A model generated the notes under the pieces. It worked only from the letters and a program-made list of their open reading frames with translations. It did not search any database and had not been told where the DNA came from. A stretch of 64,000 bases of DNA from Betaproteobacteria bacterium. Lineage in GTDB: Bacteria > Pseudomonadota > Gammaproteobacteria > Burkholderiales > Ga0077523. Position 1 is the first letter of the stretch. Every line of letters begins with the position of its first letter. Shown here piece by piece: positions 37,210-46,036 of this stretch. A program made the translations under genes and the position numbers. The stretch is taken from positions 62,001 through 126,000 of the forward strand of contig JADJPK010000014.1 of assembly GCA_016713305.1 (NCBI GenBank), in the 5' to 3' direction.

Positions 37210-39933
37210 TTGCCCGTGGCATTCGAGCCGGGAAGCTGGCATGGCAGAACGTTCGAGTCGGTGCTCGAGGTGTTCCGGACGACGACGTCGGGCCTGACCC
37301 GGCAAGAGGCCTCGCGGCGTCTGGAAACGTCGGGCCCCAACCGGCTGCCGGAACCACCGAAGCGCAGTGCGCTGAAGCGCTTTCTTCTGCAATTCCACAA
37401 CATCTTCATCTACGTTCTCCTGGCGTCGGCGGTCATCACGTTCGCGTTGAATCACGTCGCGGACACAGCCGTGATTCTGGCGGTGGTGATCGTGAACGCA
37501 GTGATCGGATTCGCACAGGAAGGCAGGGCAGAGCAGGCCATGGAGGCCATCCGGCAGATGCTCGCGCCGCGAGCGGCCGTAATGCGTGGCGGGGAACGCC
37601 ATACCGTGGATGGCGCCGACCTCGTCCCGGGCGACATCGTCCTCCTGGAAGCGGGCGACAAGGTCCCGGCGGACCTCAGACTGATCGAGACTCGTGGCTC
37701 GCGGATCCAGGAGGCGATCCTGACGGGCGAGTCGTTGCCGGTGGAAAAGGACGTGAAGCCGGTCGACGAGCTGGCCGCCCTGGGGGATCGCACCTGCATG
37801 GCGTTCAGCGGCACCTTGGTCACCGCGGGGCAGTGCCGGGGCGTGGTCGTGAGCACGGGACCAAACACGGAGATCGGCCGCATCAGCGGCATGCTGTCCT
37901 CCGTCGAATCGCTCACCACACCCCTGGTCAACCAGATGGATGCGTTCTCCCGCTGGCTGACGGCCCTCATTCTCGTGTTTGCGGCTCTGCTGCTGGCATT
38001 CGGCTATTTCGTTCGTCACTTCGCCTTCACCGACATGTTCATGGTCGTGGTGGGCCTTTCCGTGGCCGCCATTCCAGAAGGCTTGCCCGCGGTTCTGACG
38101 ATCACGCTCGCGATCGGCGTGCATGCCATGGCTCGCCGCAATGCCATCGTGAGAAGGCTTCCGGCCATCGAGACCCTGGGTTCGGTATCGGTGATCTGCA
38201 CCGACAAGACCGGGACACTTACGCGAAACGAGATGTCGGTGGTGTCCGTCGCAGGCGTGGAGGGCACGTACGAGGTGGAGGACTCGGGGTACGCGCCTGA
38301 AGGCGGGATCGCTCTGGCAGGGGCGGCCGTGAGGCCCTCCGAGCACCGGGTGCTGGCCGGCATCGCTCGCGCGGGCACGTTGTGCAACGACGCGAGCCTG
38401 CGGGACAACCAGGGGGACTGGACGGTCGAAGGAGACCCCATGGAGGGCGCACTGCTGGCCTACGCGGGCAAGGCGGGCGTCGATTGGCGGCAGGCGCGCG
38501 CGGGGAGTACGCGCACCGATGCCATCCCGTTCGATTCCGGGCACCGGTTCATGGCCACTCTGCACCACGATCACGAGGGGAATGCCTTCGTCTTCGTCAA
38601 GGGCGCGCCGGAGCGGATCGGCGCGATGTGCCGGGCGCAGCTCGATTCCGGCGGCACGGAACAGCCCTTGAATCCGGCATTCTGGCGCGACGCGGCCGAG
38701 CGGATCGCCCACCGCGGACAACGCGTGCTGGCCTTCGCCTTCCGGGCCGTGCCGCCCGAGCACACGGTTCTGGCGTTCTCGGACGTGGAAGGATCGCTGA
38801 CGATGCTGGGCCTGGTGGGTCTGATGGATCCTCCCCGGCCGGAGGCGGCAGCCGCGGTGGCCGAATGCCGCGCCGCAGGCATCCGCGTGAAGATGATCAC
38901 GGGCGACCACGCAGGAACGGCGAGCGCGATCGCGCGGCAGATTGGCCTGCAGAATCCGGACAGCGTGCTGACGGGCATCGAGCTGGACGCGATGGACGAT
39001 GCCCGGCTCGCCGGTGCCGTGATGAACACCGACGTCTTCGCGCGCACGAGCCCGGAGCACAAGCTGCGTCTGGTCACGGCGCTGCAGTCGCACGGAATCA
39101 GCATTGCCATGACGGGCGACGGCGTCAACGATGCGCCCGCATTGAAGCGGGCCTAGGTGGGAATCGCCATGGGCAGGAAAGGCACCGAGGCGGCGAAGGA
39201 GGCCGCCGAAGTGGTGCTCGCCGACGACAATTTCGCGTCCATCGTCGCCGCCGTCCGGGAAGGCCGGACGGTCTACGACAACATCAAGAAAGTCATCAGC
39301 TGGACACTCCCGACCAACGCCGGTGAATCGATGACCATCGTCGTGGCGCTGCTCCTGGGCATGACGCTGCCGGTGACCGCCGTGCAGATCCTCTGGATCA
39401 ATCTGATCACGGCCATCACGCTGGGCATCGCCCTGGCGTTCGAGCCCAGCGAAGACAACACGATGCGCCGGCCGCCCCGGCGGCGGGACGAGCCGCTCCT
39501 CGGCGGAGAGCTGGCATGGCACATCGTGCTGGTCTCAATGCTGTTCGTGGCCGGCGTGTTCGGCATCCTGGCGTACGCGGACGATCGCGGCTATTCGATC
39601 GAGCTGGCGCGGACCATGGCCGTCAACACGATCGTGGTCATGGAGATCTTCCACCTCTTCTTCATCCGCAACATCCACGGCACTTCGCTCACCTGGAAGC
39701 TCGCGCGCGGCACGAAGGTCGTGTGGCTCACCGTCGCCACTGTCACTGGCGCCCAGTTCGCGATCACCTACGTTCCTCTGTTCCAGGCCGTGTTCGGTAC
39801 CGCGCCGGTGCCTTTCCTGGATGGACTTCTGATCGTCGGGACGGGTGTGGCACTGTTCGCGATCGTCGAGATCGAGAAGCAGCTTCGATTGCGGCTGCGG
39901 GATATGCGGGAGGGTTGGCCAAGCCGAAGGTGA
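37210..39933 (+). CDS. P-type cation-transporting ATPase (P2/PacL-like), interrupted by an in-frame stop
   Basis: About 907 codons of a type-II P-ATPase (Ca2+/Na+/K+ group). It begins at TTG 37210 after a GGGAGAG site. The N-terminal cation ATPase domain has LTRQEASRRLETSGPNRLP, the actuator LTGES, PEGLP in the ion-binding helix 4, the phosphorylation motif CTDKTGTLT (Asp332), KGAPERI and GDGVNDAPALKRA. At that point TAG (39154-39156) replaces the expected Asp codon. The same frame resumes with VGIAMGRKGTEAAKEAAE and the last membrane helices to 39933. If the stop is real, the product loses the C-terminal six helices and would be inactive. It follows the cyclase gene by 96 bases; the substrate ion is unknown. 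Confidence 0.85.
39154..39156 (+). other. In-frame TAG within the P-type ATPase
   Basis: The codon after ALKRA is normally Asp (GAC or GAT) in the motif GDGVNDAPALK-x-ADVGIAMG. Here it is TAG, two changes away from GAC. The reading frame and conservation are perfect on both sides, so this is a point change, not an indel. It is either a sequencing error, a recent nonsense mutation, or, less likely, a recoded stop. Confidence 0.75.
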
Positions 39934-40350
39934 CGGACGAGCGGGAAGCCGTGACTGCCGCCGCTCCGGCAAGGAACACCGAGGACTGCATCGAGGCCCC
40001 CATTGCCTGCGAGACACCACCTACCGGAACTCTGGCATCCCGGCGGCCCATGCGCTTGGCTCGATGCCGGAGTCGGGCCATCGGGGGGGTTCCATGCAAT
40101 GGGATTGGCCTCGGCTATGCCGGCCGATTCAAGGCGATTCCGGGAAAGATTCTCGAGAACGGGGCGCGGCCCTCGAGCGGCAGGCCTGCGGCGGCTGAGA
40201 GGCCCGCGGGAATCGTGGACGTGACTCCAGTTAGACTACCGACCGGTGTTGCCAGGAGCCGGGCCGGAATCACGCCCTGCGAGGGATTCGAACAACGAGT
40301 CGACAAGCCGAGGCGGGGGGTCGCCCGTCCATGGTCTTGCCCAGGTTCAG
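39934..40350. other. 417-base intergenic region, no gene supported
   Basis: Open frames cover the stretch but lack coding character. An AGGGATTCGAA segment at 40282 looks like a tRNA T-loop on the minus strand but has no matching stem. No terminator with a U-tract is visible after the ATPase. Confidence 0.4.
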
Positions 40351-42408
40351 ATGAACAGAAGAAGAACGCTGCTTTGCGCCTCTGTGCTCGCCGGGTACTG
40401 GCCGCCAGCCGGGTCCGGGCGACTCTCGCTTCGCTATGGCGGCGATGCCGCTTTTGCACCTTTCGAATCGCTCGACGAACGTGACCGGCCTGCCGGCTTC
40501 CAGATCGATCTCCTTGCCGAACTGAGCAAGGTCCTGGGCATCGGGTTCGAGGTCCAGCTCGGACCCTGGTCCCGGACCGAAGCGGACTTCCGGGCGGGAA
40601 AACTCGACGTGGTGGCCATGGTGGAAACAGCGCCCCGACGTGCCTGGGCCCGGTTCGTCCGCGCGCATGCCTCGCCGTTGATGGCCATCTACCATCCGGC
40701 GGACCGGCCCGATCCGCAAGGACTTCCGGAGCTGGCAGGCCTGCGCATCGCAATGCTCGACAACGATCCGATGCGGGATACGGTCCACAGTTGGCTTCAG
40801 GGTGTGCCTGACATCACCCGGGTGCCGGCGGCAGATTCCGCCGGCGTGCTCCAGGCTGTTCGCGACGGCCGCGCGGACGTGGCGCTTCTGCTGCGCGCCT
40901 TCGGCGATGCTCCGCTCCTTCACCAGGCAGAGGGTCTCAGGGCCTCGCACCTGAGTTCCCCTCCAGAGCTACGCATTCGCGGTGGCGCCAGAACGCACCG
41001 AGCTGGCGGCGCGGTTGCAGACCGGACTGGATGTTCTCGAAGGCGATGGCCGGCTGGAAGCACTGCGGGTCCGCTGGCTGAGCAGCCACCGCGATATCGC
41101 CGAGCACGATCGGCTCGAACAGGGTCTCGTTCTGCAGCGATCGAAGACGTTCGTTGCCTGGGGAGCCACGGGCGCAGCGACCCTCTTGCTGGGGAGCGCG
41201 CTTTGGCGTCGCAACCGGCGCGTGGCGTTCGAGCGTTCGCAACGGCAGGAGGCCGAAAGCGCCCTGAGCCGGGCCAATGCGCTGCTGGATCAGTCTTTCG
41301 AACAGCATCCCGATCCGATGCTCCTGGTCGAATCCGGTTCCGGCATCGTCCGCGATGCCAATGCCTCGCTCCTGCGGCTCCTGGACCTCCCGGCCGATCG
41401 CCTCATCGGGAGACCGATCCGGGAGATGGGCCGGCACGTCGAAGCGGACGTGGTCGAGGAACTGGTCTCGACGCTCGCTGCCGACGGGTCACTGGACGGC
41501 ACGCCGGTCCGGTTGCGTCGAGCGGACGGCGACCCGAGAGATTGCCTCGTCAGCGCGGACCGGTTCGACATCGACGGACGGCCGCATGTGTTCTGCATCG
41601 TTCGCGACATCACGGATCAGCTCTCCGCGGACCGGGTACTGCGGGCCGGTTACGACCAGCTCGCGTCCGAGCTGGAGCACGCCCGGGAAGAGAGCCGGGC
41701 GGCGCGTGCGGCACAGGCGGAAGCAGAAGGGGCCCTGCAGGAGTTCACCCGGATGGTGTCCCACGATCTCAGGTCGCCGCTCAACGCGGTCCAGGGATAC
41801 TCGGGACTTCTGCGCACGCGCCTGCAATCCGGCCGGGTGGACGAAGCCATGGGATTCGCAGACCGCATCGACGCGGCCGCACGGCGCATGACGGCGATGA
41901 TCAATGCGCTGAGGCAGCTTGCGCAGATCTCGCGTGCGCCGCTCAATCGGCAGGTCCTCGATATGGAAGCGCAGGCATCCGATGTGTGGGACATGCTGAG
42001 TGCCGCGAACCCCGGACGACAGGTGGCCTTCAGGCTGGAACCGCTCCCGCGGACCCTGGCCGACCCGGAACTCGTCGCGCAGATCTGGCAGAACCTGCTC
42101 GGAAATGCCGCCAAGTACAGCGCGAAGGTCCAGCAGCCCATGGTCAAGGTGGACAGCCATGCCGATGCGCGCGGTACTTGGTACCGCATCACCGACAACG
42201 GAGCGGGTTTCGACATGAGCCAGGCGCAGAGTCTGTTCCTGCCGTTCCAGCGCATGCACTCTTCCCGGGAATTCGAGGGTACCGGGGTGGGACTGAGCGT
42301 CGTGCGGCGCATTGTCGATCACCACGGCGGCGACGTCCGCCTGCGCAGTGCGCGCGGGTGGGAACGGTCGCGGAATTCACGCTGGACCCGCTTCCGCCGG
42401 GCGGGTAG
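40351..42408 (+). CDS. Hybrid sensor kinase: periplasmic solute-binding domain, PAS, HisKA, ATPase; two compensating frameshifts
   Basis: The start at 40351 (MNRRRTLLCASVLAGYW) opens a type-3 solute-binding domain: LRYGGDAAFAPFES, GFQIDLLAELSKVLG and VVAMVETAPRR. Near 40966 one base shifts the frame into YAFAVAPERTELAARLQ, the end of that domain. A membrane helix (VAWGATGAATLLLGSALW), a PAS domain, and HisKA FTRMVSHDLRSPLNAVQGYS follow, then ATPase motifs NLLGNAAKYS, DNGAGFD and EGTGVGLSVV. Near 42355 the frame returns, giving VGTVAEFTLDPLPPGG and a stop at 42408. It probably senses an amino acid or similar ligand directly. No response regulator is adjacent. Confidence 0.8.
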   Translation: MNRRRTLLCASVLAGYWPPAGSGRLSLRYGGDAAFAPFESLDERDRPAGFQIDLLAELSKVLGIGFEVQLGPWSRTEADFRAGKLDVVAMVETAPRRAWARFVRAHASPLMAIYHPADRPDPQGLPELAGLRIAMLDNDPMRDTVHSWLQGVPDITRVPAADSAGVLQAVRDGRADVALLLRAFGDAPLLHQAEGLRASHLSSPPELRIRGGARTHRAGGAVADRTGCSRRRWPAGSTAGPLAEQPPRYRRARSARTGSRSAAIEDVRCLGSHGRSDPLAGERALASQPARGVRAFATAGGRKRPEPGQCAAGSVFRTASRSDAPGRIRFRHRPRCQCLAPAAPGPPGRSPHRETDPGDGPARRSGRGRGTGLDARCRRVTGRHAGPVASSGRRPERLPRQRGPVRHRRTAACVLHRSRHHGSALRGPGTAGRLRPARVRAGARPGREPGGACGTGGSRRGPAGVHPDGVPRSQVAAQRGPGILGTSAHAPAIRPGGRSHGIRRPHRRGRTAHDGDDQCAEAACADLACAAQSAGPRYGSAGIRCVGHAECREPRTTGGLQAGTAPADPGRPGTRRADLAEPARKCRQVQREGPAAHGQGGQPCRCARYLVPHHRQRSGFRHEPGAESVPAVPAHALFPGIRGYRGGTERRAAHCRSPRRRRPPAQCARVGTVAEFTLDPLPPGG

Positions 42409-42459
42409 GGAACCCGGAACGATCGGCCTACGTACATCCATGCAGGAGAGACCTTTCAA

Positions 42460-44517
42460 TTGAACCCGTCCAGATTGCTGCTTGTCCTTCCGCTGTTGTG
42501 TCCTCTTTGCGTTGCGGCCGAAGAGCCGACGGTTCCGGTCCGGGCGACGGAGGGGGCGCCGGCGCTCCCCCGGATACAGCCGTGGGGTTTCGACCTTGCC
42601 GGCCGCGACCTGAGCGTGTCGCCCGGCCAGGACTTCAACCTGCACGCAAGCGGTTCCTACTACCGCAACACCCCCATCCCCGACGACAAGATCGCCATCG
42701 GCGGATTCATGACGCTGATCGAGCAGGCCGAGAAGCAGGTCCTGGCGATTGTGGAGGAGGAAGCAGCACTGACCCGCCCCGAGGGCGACGATGCCCTGGT
42801 CGGTACCCTCTACCGCAGCTTCATGGACGAGTCCCGGATCGAGGCGCTCGACGATTCGCCGCTTCGCGCCGGCATCGAACGCATCCGCGCGGCCTCCACG
42901 CGCGAACTCCAGGCGCGGCTGATGGGTGACGCGCACGGCGGGATGGGCGGGAGCTTCTTCGTGAACGAGGTGATGGGCGACATGAAGGAACCGTCGCGCA
43001 ACGCCCTGTATGTCGCGGCGGCGGGTCTGGGCATGCCCGACCGGGACTTCTATCTGGCGGAGCCGTTCGAGCCGGTGCGCTCGGCGTATCGCAGCTATCT
43101 CGAGGCCTTGCTGACTTCCATCAGATGGCCCGCCGCCCGGCAGGCGGCGGCGGAGGTATGGGAACTGGAACTGCGGATCGCCCGGGTTCACTGGACCCGC
43201 ACCGAACGCCGCCAGCGGGAGCGCACGTACAACCCGATGACGATCGCGGAACTGGAAGCGTATGCCCTGGGTTTCCCTGGCGGGAATGGGCCGAGGGCGC
43301 AGGGGTGGCCGGGGTCCCGCGCGTGGTCGTGATGGAGAAGGGACGCCTTTCCGAAGCTCGCGGCCATCTTTGCCGAGACGCCGGTCGAGACGCTGAAGGC
43401 CTGGCAGGCCGCGCAGCTGACGGATCAGGCCTCGCCCTACCTCTCCCGGCGCTTCGTCGACCGGCATTTCGATTTCCGGGGAAAGCTCTTTCAGGGCCTG
43501 GCGAGCAACAAGCCGAGAAAGCTGAGAGGGGCGCAACTGGTTGACCAGAACCTGGGGGATCCACTCGGCCGGCTGTACGTCGCCAGGTACTTTCCCCAGT
43601 CGTCCAAGACCATGATGCAAGAGCTGGTGGCGGAACTTCGCACGGCCATGCGTGCGCGGATCGCCAACGTGGACTGGATGACGCCGGAGACGAAACGCAA
43701 GGCGCTGGAGAAGATGCGCAAGTTCGTGGTCAAGATCGGCTACCCCGACCGTTGGCGCGACTACTCCGGGCTTCGCCTCTCCGCAGACGATCTGTACGGC
43801 AACGTGCTCGCGGCAAGCCGGTTCAACCGGGCGTGGAGCATTTCGCGGCTGGAAGGACCCGTTGACCGCGACGCCTGGGAGATGAATCCGCAGCAGGTCA
43901 ACGCGTACTACCACCCGGTGCGCAACGAGATCGTCTTTCCCGCGGCCATTCTGCAGCCCCCGTTCTTCGATCCGAACGCCGACATGGCCGTGAACTTCGG
44001 TGCCATCGGCGCGGTGATCGGACACGAGATCACGCACGGCTTCGACGACCAGGGGCGCAAGGCGGACGGGGATGGCGTCCTGCAGGATTGGTGGTCGCCG
44101 CAGGACGCCATGGAGTTCGATGCCCGGGCGAAGGCGCTCGCCGCCCAGTACTCCGCCATCGAAGTGCTGCCGGGTGCGCATGTGAACGGGGACCAGACGC
44201 TCGGAGAGAATATCGCGGACCTCGGCGGGGTGCTGCTTGCGGTCGATGCCTACCGCCTGTCGCTCGCCGGAAAGCCCGCGCCGGTACTGGACGGCGTGAC
44301 GGCGGAGCAGCGTCTGTTCTATGGCTGGGCGCAGGTCTGGCGCAGCATCACCCGTGAACCTGCACTGCGGCAGTCGTTGACGACGGACACCCATTCGCCG
44401 GGCATCGTGCGAGCCCGAGCCCCGTTTCGAAACGTCGACGCCTGGTACGACGCCTTCGGCATCACGCCGCGGGATGCCGATTACCTTCCGCCCGCGAGAC
44501 GGGTCCGGATCTGGTGA
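42460..44517 (+). CDS. M13-family zinc metallopeptidase (PepO/neprilysin-like), two compensating frameshifts
   Basis: About 685 residues. TTG 42460 begins a signal peptide (LLLVLPLLCPLCVAAEE). The N-terminal M13 domain contains SPGQDFNLHASGSYYRN, DDKIAIGGFMTL and AAAGLGMPDRDFYL. Between 43275 and 43350 the frame moves to FPWREWAEGAGVAGVPRVVV and then back to FPKLAAIFAETPVETLKAW, so two indels cancel. The catalytic domain is intact: MNPQQVNAYYHPVRNEIVFP in two parts, zinc motif VIGHEITHGFDDQGR, GENIADLGG with the third zinc ligand, and a C-terminal RRVRIW. Such enzymes cleave short peptides outside the cytoplasmic membrane. Confidence 0.9.
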
Positions 44518-44573
44518 GGGGAGAACACGATGCACGAGTGCCGCGCCCGAATCCCTTTTTGCCGCGCCGGACG

Positions 44574-45518
44574 ATGAACAACGCGATCCTTCGGCGGATC
44601 GCCCTGTGTGCGGGGTCGCTCGCACTCCCTTTGGCGGCATGGGCGCAGTCTGCCGATCTGGCGGAGCTGAACGCGAGGCTCGCGCCTGCCTACGCGCAGA
44701 TGCTGACGCTCACGCTTCTGCCCGACCTCAGCACGGCGCACTACCGCGTCAACGACGCAGGGCAGCGCATCGACCTGGACATGACGAGGCTGGGGGCCGA
44801 GAGCGTGCTCGGCACCGTCGGAGACCACGCGCAACTGCTCGGGCGTTTCACCGGCGGGTACCTGCGAATGACGACCTCGCTCCCCGTGTCGGTCCCCGGC
44901 ACCGGCAACGTGTCCACCCGGTGGACCGCCTACGGTCTCTCGGGCGGACTTGCGGTCAAGTTCGACATCGGTCACGGTGTCACGCTGGTTCCCGCCTTCG
45001 ACGCAGGCGTCACTCGCCTGAGCAACCGTACCGGCTACTCCGGTGCGGCGGTCGCGTTCCAACCGCTGTTCGACGGCACGGTCTTCAACTGGGATTCGGA
45101 CGCCTGGATCGTGACGCCCCATCTGGGCATCGACTGGGTGCCCGACATCCCGGGCCGCCGGATCACGGTCCACGCACACACGGCGTGGTCGCGCATCGAG
45201 ACGTATGGGGAATCCGATCCCGCAAGGTCGTTTCGCGAGAACTCGGCCGTCTATTCCCTCCGGGCTGACCACGCGTTGCCCACCACCATGACCCTGTTCG
45301 ACCGCCAGATCGAATGGGCCCTTTACGGGGGGTACTCCGGCTTCATGGGACCGCGGCGCTCGATCCTCGGTTTCAGTACCGTTTCCGAGGTGGGAATCGG
45401 CATGCAGGCGCCGCTCGCGGCCGGCTCCGATGCCTCCAAGCGGCTGCGCATCGGCGTCAGCTATCTCTTCGGCCAGAACGTGCACGGCTGGACCGTCAGC
45501 GTGGGGTTGAGTTACTGA
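44574..45518 (+). CDS. Outer-membrane beta-barrel protein (solitary autotransporter-barrel-like)
   Basis: A 314-residue exported protein with a signal peptide (RRIALCAGSLALPLAAWAQ) and a body of amphipathic strands (YRVNDAGQRIDLDMTR, FDIGHGVTLVPAFDAGV, VSYLFGQNVHGWTVSVGLSY). The final residues GLSY end in an aromatic as outer-membrane barrels do. The pattern is like the 'solitary outer membrane autotransporter-like beta-barrel' family, without a passenger domain. The start at 44574 overlaps nothing, and the gene lies 56 bases after the M13 peptidase, so the two may share a transcript. Function is unknown; a porin or surface role is likely. Confidence 0.72.
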   Translation: MNNAILRRIALCAGSLALPLAAWAQSADLAELNARLAPAYAQMLTLTLLPDLSTAHYRVNDAGQRIDLDMTRLGAESVLGTVGDHAQLLGRFTGGYLRMTTSLPVSVPGTGNVSTRWTAYGLSGGLAVKFDIGHGVTLVPAFDAGVTRLSNRTGYSGAAVAFQPLFDGTVFNWDSDAWIVTPHLGIDWVPDIPGRRITVHAHTAWSRIETYGESDPARSFRENSAVYSLRADHALPTTMTLFDRQIEWALYGGYSGFMGPRRSILGFSTVSEVGIGMQAPLAAGSDASKRLRIGVSYLFGQNVHGWTVSVGLSY

Positions 45519-46036
45519 CGAGCGCATGCGCTTTTCTACCCGTTTCTCGTCCGCGGAACGGGACAGGGAACGCTGTTCCCAATTCCGAGGACGAGTGTCG
45601 TGGAGCGACGGAGTGAGGAGATCCGTGACCGGAGGCCACAATTCTGTGCAAGCCGAAGAGGAGGGAGGAAGGCACCCGCCGCATCTTTTCCCCGCCACTA
45701 AGCCTCTTTGACCGAGCCTCGTGGCTGAGGAGCGCAATCGTGCCGCGCGCAGACAAGGAAGAGCGCGCTGCGACGCAATATCGGAAGTTTGGAAAGGCTT
45801 CATTGGATGCGACGCCGGTCTGGCGGCATCAACCGACGATCCTCCACCTCCTCAAGCCGAGCGCTATCGACTACCCTTCGTCTCGTCCAACGCATTCGGA
45901 TTTCCCTTACAGCCATGGGTAAAACGTGCAACGGGGCAGGGGGTCGTCAGGGTGTTCGCAGCGACTTGGGTCGTTCGGGATGCACCGTGCTTCCGGGGTG
46001 CGAGCGTGTGAAGGAAACGTGCGTCCGGGTGGCTTC
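45519..46036. other. 518-base intergenic region, no gene supported
   Basis: Small open frames near 45721-46011 show no signal or domain. The region 45640-45930 is less GC-rich than its surroundings and may hold the promoter of the MalT-like regulator. I see no clear repeats or U-tract terminator. Confidence 0.4.

Noticed and set aside
37084..39522. Long open frame of about 810 codons on the minus strand opposite the P-type ATPase
   Set aside because: It is a high-GC antisense shadow: Arg/His/Gln-rich composition, no domain motifs, and the plus strand encodes a clear ATPase.
40282..40292. AGGGATTCGAA, a T-loop-like string on the minus strand
   Set aside because: The bases before the loop cannot pair with CCCTC, so there is no T-stem, and no other tRNA arms are present.
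42319..44640. About 770-codon minus-strand frame opposite the M13 peptidase
   Set aside because: The plus strand has HEITH and GENIADLGG motifs; the antisense frame is His/Arg-rich with no recognisable domain.
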